Source: a virus
Virus record (IMG/VR): IMGVR_UViG_3300027659_000068
Span: 1 to 43,808 of that record
DNA: 43,808 bases
Direction: 5' to 3' (one strand)
The notes beneath the pieces are model-generated. The model was not told the DNA's origin. It searched no databases and saw only the letters and a program-made list of their open reading frames with translations. Positions 37,511-43,808 of this stretch are shown here, one piece after another (within the stretch, counting starts at the first letter, position 1; every line of letters starts with the position of its first letter). Both the position numbers and the translations under genes were made by a program.

Positions 37511-37729
37511 TTACCATTCCTTATAGGAGCCAGCGTCCTCATTGTCAGAATAGCCAGCATTATATTCAGCTCGCTCAGAGGCATCAAGATCAGTTATCCG
37601 CGTACCCTTATACGTTCCTCCTGGATACCAGTGTGGCGAGCATGAGCGGCGATAGTATGAATCACATGAACCGCGATCATATAGAGATCCATGCAGTTTG
37701 CGATCGAATTGTGGTTTAGTAGCAGTCAT
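37511..37729 (-). CDS. conserved phage protein, 72 aa
   Basis: The block GSLYDRGSCDSYYRRSCSPH and ERAEYNAGYSDNE matches a small protein family widespread in phages (pattern GS.YDRG..DSYYRR), without known function. First gene of a 12-gene early operon behind cassette copy D. Confidence 0.78.
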   Translation of the reverse strand: MTATKPQFDRKLHGSLYDRGSCDSYYRRSCSPHWYPGGTYKGTRITDLDASERAEYNAGYSDNEDAGSYKEW

Positions 37730-37755
37730 ATTGTGGTTGGTTGGCTTACATAGTC

Positions 37756-37850
37756 ATTATAGCATGATTCTCGGCAAATGTACACAACTATTTTCATAGG
37801 TGTGAAAATAAGTCCCGGACGTATACCCGGTATAGAGAAAAATAGACTGG
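37756..37850 (-). promoter_or_regulatory. composite promoter cassette, copy D
   Basis: TATTTTTCTCTATACCGGG then TATACGTCCGGG, hairpin TATTTTCACACC...GAAAATAG, -35 TGTACA (37784-37779), 17 nt, -10 TATAAT (37761-37756), then GACTATGTAAGC. Drives 37729-35114. Confidence 0.84.
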
Positions 37851-37869
37851 TTATCGTAATTTCAGCATA

Positions 37870-37906
37870 AAAATACCCAATACCCCGTTATGAGAGGGGT
37901 ATTGGG
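37870..37906 (-). terminator. rho-independent terminator
   Basis: 11-bp stem CCCAATACCCC/GGGGTATTGGG with a 9-nt loop, followed on the minus strand by TATTTTTA. Ends the clpP-like operon. Confidence 0.88.
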
Positions 37907-37949
37907 CGGTATTTAAATAAAAGTAGATTATACGAGTTGTGCGTGTCTA

Positions 37950-38591
37950 TTATGCTTTTTTCTTTTTTTCCTCAGCCTGGATACGCTTCTGAATAGTCTT
38001 TCCTCGTTTTTCTAACCGATCGAGTACCTGTACAGCGTCCATCCAAATATCTTTGTCTTCAAGCATGTCTTTAATTTCAGACTCCGTGAGAAAGTCTGAA
38101 TACATATCCTTAAAGAGGTTTGCACTCCACTTATGTTCATGCAGGATTCCACGATACATTTCTCCACCTTTACCAGCAGTGCCTGCACTGTAGTTATGGA
38201 ATAAGAACATACTATGATCCGTTATCATATACTCATCAGCCATTAAAAAGATAAGAGTCGCCGCGCTCATACATGCGCCCTCAACACTTACCAAGATGCG
38301 TGCAGGAGTTTCAGAGAGAGCCTGCATAAATTGAATTGTAGTAAATAGGTTGCCGCCAGGGCAATTGATATGAATTTTAATAATATCAGACTCGCGACTG
38401 TTTCGTATGTCGTGAAACCACTCTATATAGTCGGTCGCGTCACCAATCTCGTCTGATAGGTAATATTCCTTAACTGATCCATATTCGCTTGTAAAGCAAT
38501 CAGTAACACCACCCTTTAGCAAATCGATTAGGCCTTTATTTTGTATAGTTTGTTTATGCATGTCCAAATAATTTTTTCGTGTTGTATTCAT
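37950..38591 (-). CDS. ClpP-like serine protease
   Basis: 213 residues of the ClpP/crotonase fold: INCPGGNLF (oxyanion glycines, 76-83), GACMSAATLI with nucleophile Ser109, and MFLFHNY with His132; DIWMDAVQVL replaces the usual Asp region. A lysine-rich tail ends the protein. No Clp ATPase is in the window. In T4-like phages such proteins may serve as prohead or regulatory proteases; with tmRNA present a link to tagged-protein turnover is possible but unproven. Start could also be Met11 (38561). Confidence 0.82.
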   Translation of the reverse strand: MNTTRKNYLDMHKQTIQNKGLIDLLKGGVTDCFTSEYGSVKEYYLSDEIGDATDYIEWFHDIRNSRESDIIKIHINCPGGNLFTTIQFMQALSETPARILVSVEGACMSAATLIFLMADEYMITDHSMFLFHNYSAGTAGKGGEMYRGILHEHKWSANLFKDMYSDFLTESEIKDMLEDKDIWMDAVQVLDRLEKRGKTIQKRIQAEEKKKKA

Positions 38592-39249
38592 TTATAATTT
38601 CTAATAAAGCTGTTGTCCAAACATCTCGTTTTTGCACAAAGACCAGTGGTTCTGGATGACTTTCTACAGCCATAACAATTACACCCTGATCCACTGGAAC
38701 GCCCGTGCGCTCCTCGCACATAATTGCATATGCTGCCATTTGAATAAAGTAATTATCAATCTCACTGACAGTCTTTACTCGAGAGCTTGTCTTAAAATCA
38801 ATTATGCTCTTACGCCCATCAAACTCCGCAACAAGATCAACACGTCCAGCCAAACCCAGGTGGTCAGAGTAGAGCGGAGACTCTTGAAGATATATGTTGT
38901 CAACCCTAAGATCTAGAATTGGCTTTATGACATTAAACATATCCTTTACATGCGGCATCTCAGTGTCAGAAAAATACTTTTCTTCATTGTCAATATACCG
39001 TTCAGCAACTAGATGTAATGCAGTACCTCGTGCACTGGCGTGTCGTGACACTCTATTTGCTTCGGCCTCACCAACACGAGCACGCCACTCGTGCAATGCA
39101 TCTTTGCCTCGAACACCAAGTACTGTAGTAATACTAGGGTATGACTTTCCAGTTGGTGTCTTATAGACTCGCCCAGACGCAGATGTTACTGCCTCGAGAT
39201 CTGAATACCCTAAATCAATTGGGGTATGAGTGAAAATCTTTCTATTCAT
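38554..39249 (-). CDS. PD-(D/E)XK (RecB/Cas4-like) exonuclease
   Basis: 231 residues: RGTALHLVAERY (motif I His/Glu), GLAGRVDLVAEFDG (catalytic Asp) and SIIDFKTSSR (D-x-K motif), then FIQMAAYAIM (QxxxY motif). Typical single-domain phage nuclease for DNA processing or recombination. Overlaps clpP-like by up to 38 nt. Confidence 0.86.
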   Translation of the reverse strand: MNRKIFTHTPIDLGYSDLEAVTSASGRVYKTPTGKSYPSITTVLGVRGKDALHEWRARVGEAEANRVSRHASARGTALHLVAERYIDNEEKYFSDTEMPHVKDMFNVIKPILDLRVDNIYLQESPLYSDHLGLAGRVDLVAEFDGRKSIIDFKTSSRVKTVSEIDNYFIQMAAYAIMCEERTGVPVDQGVIVMAVESHPEPLVFVQKRDVWTTALLEIINEYNTKKLFGHA

Positions 39250-39413
39250 TATATGGCATCCCAGTCAACAAACATTTTTTGTTGTATTTCCTTGTCTTTT
39301 CGACTGTTGTCAAAGCGACTCTTCTTATGTTTTTTGTTATTTGCCTGATCATTATTGTCATCATAATAACCATTTTGCTTTTTCTTATCTCTATTTTTTC
39401 TGCTTCGTCCCAT
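39249..39413 (-). CDS. small highly charged protein, 54 aa
   Basis: MGRSRKNRDKKKQNGYYDDN, rich in Lys, Arg, Asn and Asp, ending FVDWDAI. Its stop overlaps the nuclease start (TAATG). Probably nucleic-acid binding, disordered. Unrecognised. Confidence 0.6.
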   Translation of the reverse strand: MGRSRKNRDKKKQNGYYDDNNDQANNKKHKKSRFDNSRKDKEIQQKMFVDWDAI

Positions 39414-39416
39414 AAC

Positions 39417-39674
39417 TCAACGGGTTTCTATTTTAGTTTGTCTTCCACTTGCTTTTTTTACTTTGTTTAATACATCATTCCAACCAGAACCGGCTCGCTG
39501 AAGGACGGTCTTTCCTCCCTCATAAGATACAGCAAGGGAAACTACTCCTCGCTTAACGCAATTCGTCTTGCTACATTGCGGGCACGGCAGAGCGATCGGA
39601 GCATCACGATCATTCATAAACTGTGTTTCTTCCCAGCGTGCGTTGCATTCGGTGCAAAAGTAATCGTATCTCAT
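39417..39674 (-). CDS. zinc-ribbon protein, FmdB-like
   Basis: MRYDYFCTECNARWEE and LPCPQCSKTNCVKRG provide two CxxC knuckles 25 residues apart, as in FmdB-type ribbons. 85 residues. Function unknown, probably regulatory. Confidence 0.72.
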   Translation of the reverse strand: MRYDYFCTECNARWEETQFMNDRDAPIALPCPQCSKTNCVKRGVVSLAVSYEGGKTVLQRAGSGWNDVLNKVKKASGRQTKIETR

Positions 39675-39675
39675 A

Positions 39676-40128
39676 TTATTCTATTCCTAAATTTGGAAAA
39701 GCTTTTTTAACCAATGAAGTTGTAAGTAATGGATATTTCTTATGCAGCTGTTTATCCTTCATTGCTATCAAAATTTCGGCGTCGAGTGCATGCACGTTTT
39801 CAAGTAGCTTAATAAACGCTGACTCTTTTTTAATCTTATTGTATGTATTGTTGCCAACTACTAGTCGAACTAGCACATCAATTTGTTTTCTAAGAGGAGA
39901 ATAGTTTACGCCCGCCGGGTTTGGACTTGGGGTGTATGGTGGAGCTCCTAGAGGAAGGTCAAATTTAATATCAGATCTGAATGCAGCCTGAAGTATAGTC
40001 TTTAACTCATACGACGCATTTTGCTGGAGAATGAGTATACGTTCTGCGGATTTTCCCGCTGCCTGTACCTTTTCAAAAATTTCAAAGGGGTGTTTTGCTT
40101 TGTTGTTTGATGCTGTTTGAGTTCTCAT
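39676..40128 (-). CDS. DUF6433-like T4-phage protein, 150 aa
   Basis: The stretch FDLPLGAPPYTPSPNPAGVNY with a helical context (ILQQNASYELKTILQAAF) resembles a T4-like conserved protein of unknown function. Located between rnh and the zinc ribbon, behind a late-promoter variant. Confidence 0.68.
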   Translation of the reverse strand: MRTQTASNNKAKHPFEIFEKVQAAGKSAERILILQQNASYELKTILQAAFRSDIKFDLPLGAPPYTPSPNPAGVNYSPLRKQIDVLVRLVVGNNTYNKIKKESAFIKLLENVHALDAEILIAMKDKQLHKKYPLLTTSLVKKAFPNLGIE

Positions 40129-40139
40129 AATGTATGTTT

Positions 40140-41009
40140 TTATTTATGTGTAAAAAATTCTTCTGCGCAGGACATAAGCATATTGCAACGTTTTGTAATA
40201 AGATAGTTGAGTACCTTAGAATTTCCAACATTTGGGCATGCCGAATAAGCAGACGAGATTGCAGACTTTATATTTTCTGGTGTTTTACTAAGGTCAATTA
40301 CAGTACTATTTCGGATATAATTGCGATACACAACTTCTGGAAGAACTGTTTCTAATTTGCCCTCAATTGCTGCGGTGACCCATGTAGCCATCTTTGTTGA
40401 ACTTAGTGGAGTTTGGCGGGTGCCATCAACAAATACGGTATCACCCGACAAGACATTTGGAATGCCGTCACCACTATCGCCACGGAAAATATGCTCATAC
40501 AAATATCGAGCAGGATCTTTATCATTAAGTAATTTTTTAGTCATTGGACTGTACTGAGAAACATTATCATATTTTTGAAGTTGAATAAAGTCTTTGTCTG
40601 CGCTGATAATCATTACCGGCTCGTGTTGTCCAAATTCCTGAGTAGACTCTACTAGTGTACCAATAATATCATCTGCTTCTGCGCCTTGTACAGTTACGAC
40701 CGGATAAGGCATATGCTCAGTTATTTCATCACGTACCTTATTTACAATTGTAAAAATTTCTTTCCAGTCAAGGTCAGATGCCTCACGACTTTTCTTACGT
40801 GATGCCTTATATTGTGGGTAATAATCTTTACGCCAACTGCCGCCATCACATGCTATAATCATACGACCATACTTTTCTCTATACTTGAGATTATACATTC
40901 TCAGCGAGTTTAAGATAATATGCCGCATAAAATCTTCAGTGATTTTCCCAGGTCGTGATTGAGAAAATACCGCGGAGATTGCGATTCCAGAATAGTCGAT
41001 TAGTAGCAT
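40140..41009 (-). CDS. rnh: RNase H / 5'-3' exonuclease (T4 Rnh-like)
   Basis: FEN-type fold: MLLIDYSGIAIS (first Asp), RMIIACDGGSWRKDYYPQYK (catalytic Asp and Arg/Lys arch), GAEADDIIGTL (acidic cluster) and ISADKDFIQLQ, then GDSGDGIPNVL (helix-hairpin-helix). 289 residues, as in T4 Rnh (305), which removes RNA primers from lagging-strand fragments. The ATG is 6 nt after the -10 box, suggesting a leaderless mRNA. Confidence 0.92.
   Translation of the reverse strand: MLLIDYSGIAISAVFSQSRPGKITEDFMRHIILNSLRMYNLKYREKYGRMIIACDGGSWRKDYYPQYKASRKKSREASDLDWKEIFTIVNKVRDEITEHMPYPVVTVQGAEADDIIGTLVESTQEFGQHEPVMIISADKDFIQLQKYDNVSQYSPMTKKLLNDKDPARYLYEHIFRGDSGDGIPNVLSGDTVFVDGTRQTPLSSTKMATWVTAAIEGKLETVLPEVVYRNYIRNSTVIDLSKTPENIKSAISSAYSACPNVGNSKVLNYLITKRCNMLMSCAEEFFTHK
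40141..40148 (-). promoter_or_regulatory. late promoter variant CATAAATA
   Basis: One mismatch to TATAAATA, 12 nt before the gene at 40128; inside the end of rnh. Confidence 0.5.
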
Positions 41010-41015
41010 AATGTG

Positions 41016-41044
41016 ATTATACAATATAGTGACTTAAATGTACA
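41016..41044 (-). promoter_or_regulatory. rnh promoter, TGTACA-17-TATAAT
   Basis: Minus strand TGTACA (41044-41039), 17 nt, TATAAT (41021-41016). The expected transcription start falls on the ATG at 41009. Confidence 0.75.
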
Positions 41045-41476
41045 CTACTTTTTCCATAAAACTTTAACGTGAGCGCTGTGTATTTTAACGCCAATAAATT
41101 CGTTGTAAAAATCGTCAGTTAGCAACACTTCTCTATCAAATTGTTCCTTTGCTTCCATATAAGACAACTCCCCCTTAGACTTGCCGAGATATATTATTCG
41201 TCGAATAAAGTCTGATTTACGAGTCTCTACAAGTTCCTTTACCTTTTCACTACTGCCATAATATTTCTCCCAATCACTCTGAACACACTTTTTTCTCTTA
41301 CGAGTTTGCCCCTTTAGGGGAGCTAGTTTTTTCACACTGGATATCAGCTTTTTTCCGATATATTTTTTACCGTTTGCGCTATCAGTTATTTCATACACAA
41401 ACCCGATGTATCCTTCATCAATTTTATCTTGGGCGAGTTCACGAGTAAATGGAAGTTCATTGTATAACCAAGTCAT
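41045..41476 (-). CDS. GIY-YIG-like protein, 143 aa
   Basis: GYIGFVYEITDSANGKKYIG followed by KKLISS and KYYGSSEKVKELVE fits the GIY-YIG-like domain found in T4-like phages, although the first motif is altered (GFVYEI). Endonuclease role possible; catalytic state uncertain. Confidence 0.68.
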   Translation of the reverse strand: MTWLYNELPFTRELAQDKIDEGYIGFVYEITDSANGKKYIGKKLISSVKKLAPLKGQTRKRKKCVQSDWEKYYGSSEKVKELVETRKSDFIRRIIYLGKSKGELSYMEAKEQFDREVLLTDDFYNEFIGVKIHSAHVKVLWKK

Positions 41477-41486
41477 AATCTATATA

Positions 41487-41687
41487 TCAAAGGTCATCAT
41501 CACTAGAGTCATCTTCTGTTCCATAGGCTCGATGAGTTCCACAAAATGGGCAATATTCTGGGTATAACTCCTCGGGTTCTAGATCTTCAAAATCTTCTTC
41601 ATCGTCACAATAATATTTATCAGTTTCGTCGTCCCAAGAGACTTCATAGACATATTTACATTTGGGGCATCGATTATTTTCTATCAT
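41487..41687 (-). CDS. acidic zinc-ribbon protein, 66 aa
   Basis: CPKCKYVYEVS and YCPFCGTHR supply a CxxC pair each, separated by ~40 very acidic residues. Probably a small regulatory or anti-restriction type protein; function unknown. Confidence 0.68.
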   Translation of the reverse strand: MIENNRCPKCKYVYEVSWDDETDKYYCDDEEDFEDLEPEELYPEYCPFCGTHRAYGTEDDSSDDDL

Positions 41688-41696
41688 GAGTAGTGT

Positions 41697-41704
41697 TATT
41701 TATC
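41697..41704 (-). promoter_or_regulatory. possible late promoter variant GATAAATA
   Basis: One mismatch to TATAAATA, 9 nt before the zinc-ribbon gene. Confidence 0.4.
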
Positions 41705-41888
41705 AATTAAAATTTTCATCGTTATATTCGTCACGTCTTTCAAAATAACAACACATTGTCACAATTGGCCAACATGTCAGCATTAAAAGAGCAGCCACTA
41801 TCATGAGTATTGCTGCAAATGGTATTACTATAAACACACCAAGGGCATACCAAAGGGGTGGAAGTTTTATACAGTTTTTACCCCTCAC
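41703..41888 (-). CDS. small membrane protein, 61 aa
   Basis: One long hydrophobic region (YALGVFIVIPFAAILMIVAA then LLMLTCWPIVTM) followed by a charged cytoplasmic-type tail. Overlaps the end of nrdA by 11 nt. Confidence 0.65.
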   Translation of the reverse strand: MRGKNCIKLPPLWYALGVFIVIPFAAILMIVAALLMLTCWPIVTMCCYFERRDEYNDENFN

Positions 41889-43533
41889 ATGTACTACAAG
41901 TTAATATTGAACGAGCAAGTTCCTGAGAAGGGTTTGCGCTGCGTTGATAGTATAATGATTTAATCCCTTGTTGCCAAGCAAAGATCATCAATTCGCTGAC
42001 TTCCTTTGGTTTGGTGTTGGGTGGGATCATTAAGTTCAGCGACTGTCCTTGATCAATAAACTTCTGACGAGACGCGGCCTGAATAACAATCTCTTTTTGA
42101 GAAATTTCACCAAATGTTTTAAAGACATCCTTCTCGCCCTGAGTCAAAAATTCTAGATGTTGAACAGAACCGCCATGAGACAGCACATCCTTCCAAACTT
42201 CAAGAGTATCTTGCCCTTTGCTCTTAAGAAGCTTAGAGAGGTAAGGATTTTTAAAGGTAAATTTACCTTTAGCAAGGTCTTTTGTAAAGTAATTACTATT
42301 TAGCGGTTCGATTGACGGGGACACCTGTCCGAGGATAAATGAACTTGAGGTTGTAGGCGCTACAGCCAACGTAGTAGTGTTACGACGGTTATAACCAGTC
42401 AATAATGGAGGCTCTCCATACATCGTTGCCATTTGGGTAGAGGCCGAGTCGCTTTCGCTGCGAAGAGTGGAAAAGATTTCGGTATTGAGCAGTTTGGCTT
42501 CCATCGATTCAAACGCGATCATCTTACTTTGCAGTAACGAGTGCCAACCAAGAACACCAATCCCGATCGCGCGCTGATTGATTGCGAACTTACGCGGCGC
42601 GTCCATAAATGGAACATCGGCAGTCTTGTCAATAAACTCAGTAATCACTGAATCCAGGAAAAGGTTAAGCGTCACAATAGCATCAGTGTCTTTCAATTCG
42701 TCCCAGCGCTCAAGGTTAATTGATGAAAGGCAACAAACAAATGATTCGTCAACGCCATTTGACAAAAAGATTTCAGTGCAAAGGTTACTATGATTAATCT
42801 TAAGACCCTTATCCTTATAAACCTGAGGAGCCGCGTTGTTAGCAGCATCAGTAAAAAACAAGTAGGGATAACCAGATTCGAAACGCTTTTTGATGACCTG
42901 ACCCCAAATCTTACGCTTGTCTTTATCACCCTCAAGCATACTATTCATCCAATCATCTGTGATGGTAACACCAATCGAGAGGTCTTGAATTGAGTTGCCT
43001 TCTCCACGAATCTTCAAAAATTCTTCAATATCGCCGTGGTCAATTGGCAAATAAGCAGCAAATGATCCTCGACGAACGTTTCCCTGTGATACGACATTCA
43101 TCAACTTATCATAGAGTTCCATAAAATGGACAGATCCAGTAGATGTTCCACCCGTCGAAATAGGTGCTCCGCGAGGACGCAAGGCTCCAAAATAAGCCGA
43201 TGTACCACCACCAGATTTTGTCATCATGCCAATCTCGGCAAGCTTATTTCCTACAATTTCCTCGAGGCGGTCATCGATATATGAACCAAAGCAAGAGATT
43301 GGGAGGCCACGCTCACGACCAAAGTTACTCCAAACAGGTGAAGACAACGAGAAAAATCCCGCATGCATATAAGATTCAAACTTATCTGCAAATCCAGGAA
43401 TATGTAGATATCGTTCAGCAGCCTCGGCAATATCGCGAATTCGCTGTTCTGGTGTTTCTCCCTCAATTAAATATCCACGCTCTAAAAATTTTAGCGAATC
43501 TTTGTTTAGCCAATAAATGTCCTTGTTACTCAT
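41878..43533 (-). CDS. nrdA: ribonucleotide reductase class I, large subunit
   Basis: 551 residues: Cys81 (LPISCFGS), the active-site NLCTE with Asn250, Cys252 and Glu254, Cys267/268 (SFVCCLSS), the radical-transfer YY near 530 and C-terminal redox pair Cys546-Cys549 (LTCSTCEG). The N-terminal ATP-cone of ~100 residues is absent, so dATP feedback inhibition is probably lost, which would favour dNTP supply for phage replication. Confidence 0.94.
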   Translation of the reverse strand: MSNKDIYWLNKDSLKFLERGYLIEGETPEQRIRDIAEAAERYLHIPGFADKFESYMHAGFFSLSSPVWSNFGRERGLPISCFGSYIDDRLEEIVGNKLAEIGMMTKSGGGTSAYFGALRPRGAPISTGGTSTGSVHFMELYDKLMNVVSQGNVRRGSFAAYLPIDHGDIEEFLKIRGEGNSIQDLSIGVTITDDWMNSMLEGDKDKRKIWGQVIKKRFESGYPYLFFTDAANNAAPQVYKDKGLKINHSNLCTEIFLSNGVDESFVCCLSSINLERWDELKDTDAIVTLNLFLDSVITEFIDKTADVPFMDAPRKFAINQRAIGIGVLGWHSLLQSKMIAFESMEAKLLNTEIFSTLRSESDSASTQMATMYGEPPLLTGYNRRNTTTLAVAPTTSSSFILGQVSPSIEPLNSNYFTKDLAKGKFTFKNPYLSKLLKSKGQDTLEVWKDVLSHGGSVQHLEFLTQGEKDVFKTFGEISQKEIVIQAASRQKFIDQGQSLNLMIPPNTKPKEVSELMIFAWQQGIKSLYYQRSANPSQELARSILTCSTCEG

Positions 43534-43549
43534 AATCTAAAGTTATATA

Positions 43550-43603
43550 TCAATTTTCTAAAGCCAATTTTGCAGCCTTTCGACGAGCCCATGCTTCACT
43601 CAT
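43550..43603 (-). CDS. possible 17-aa peptide between nrdB and nrdA
   Basis: MSEAWARRKAAKLALEN with its own ATG right after the nrdB stop, preceded by an A8 run that could serve as translation-initiation or slippage site. Very short; low certainty. Confidence 0.3.
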   Translation of the reverse strand: MSEAWARRKAAKLALEN

Positions 43604-43613
43604 TTTTTTTTAC

Positions 43614-43808
43614 TCAATCACCAAATATCGAATCTTCGTCAAAACATTGATTTTTCTTAGAATATTCTACTGGTCTAGACGAGAAAAAATCGGTCATATT
43701 GTTTCCGAGTAATTCTTCATCAAACCATACTGTCTTTGAGAGCAGCTCTTGATCTATATCTACGAATGGCGCTGGCATTGAGATTTGTTTCATGGACTCA
43801 TTGATACG
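43614..43808 (-). CDS. nrdB: ribonucleotide reductase class I, small subunit (C-terminus)
   Basis: The last 64 codons only; the start lies outside the window. NNMTDFFSSRPVEYSKKN and the acidic tail FDEDSIFGD fit the C-terminus of NrdB, the part that docks with NrdA. It precedes nrdA in the same direction. Confidence 0.82.
   Translation of the reverse strand, partial: RINESMKQISMPAPFVDIDQELLSKTVWFDEELLGNNMTDFFSSRPVEYSKKNQCFDEDSIFGD

Noticed and set aside
37950-38591. Calling the ClpP-like gene a head maturation protease
   Set aside because: No capsid genes adjoin it and T4-like phages normally use a gp21-type protease; left as ClpP-like.

Overview
The window is part of a genome of a T4-superfamily tailed phage (contractile-tail, probably marine). 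Evidence: many genes are preceded by the T4-type late promoter TATAAATA about 10 nt from the start codon; there is an RNase H/5'-3' exonuclease of the T4 Rnh type, class I ribonucleotide reductase genes, PhoH, a prohead-protease-like LxE signature in candidate packaged proteins, many tRNAs and free-standing HNH genes. Almost everything reads on the minus strand; only a helicase, a glycosyltransferase-like gene and an ADP-ribosyltransferase read on plus. Most start codons lack a recognisable Shine-Dalgarno sequence. The host cannot be named from this sequence.

Layout. 1-5,300: early genes (partial ATP-dependent DNA ligase, many small proteins, tRNA-Arg, DEDDh exonuclease, degenerate HD protein). 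5,384-8,037: Rad3/DinG-type helicase facing phoH across a shared terminator. 8,098-11,800: late block with lysozyme-like and unknown leader proteins, tail-fibre-like protein, amidase endolysin, nested spanin-like genes and a holin-like gene. 11,894-16,074: small genes, RtcB RNA ligase, UvdE UV endonuclease. 16,083-18,762: sulfotransferase and sugar transferases. 18,836-22,208: a 703-residue candidate polyprotein, another leader protein and a mono-ADP-ribosyltransferase. 22,223-31,402: tRNAs, HNH genes, a beta-barrel outer-membrane protein, a complete tmRNA, more glycan genes (exostosin, methyltransferase, WcbI) and short leader proteins. 31,430-33,600: a tRNA/ncRNA island. 33,643-37,850: two arrays of small early genes. 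37,950-43,808: ClpP-like protease, PD-(D/E)XK nuclease, zinc ribbons, Rnh, GIY-YIG-like protein, nrdA and the end of nrdB.

How it works together. Early operons start at a recurrent promoter (TGTACA, exactly 17 nt, TATAAT or TAGAAT), four times as part of a conserved ~90-bp cassette with an upstream hairpin and palindrome. Late genes use TATAAATA. At least six late proteins share an N-terminal segment that often ends in LxE, as in T4 proteins targeted to the capsid and trimmed by the gp21 protease; these look like cargo ejected with DNA. Lysis genes form one cassette. Sugar, sulfate and methyl transferases probably decorate a glycan on the virion or host.

The most unusual material is RNA. Besides a full tmRNA (tag GKNNVVDSGLALAA) there is a 69-nt RNA carrying only the tRNA-like ends of a tmRNA, and a ~460-nt structured region containing a near-exact copy of the 23S rRNA L11-binding hairpin (helix 43). 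One tRNA-Ile is a chimera whose 3' end comes from a tRNA-Met in the same window, and several other tRNA-like genes are degenerate.
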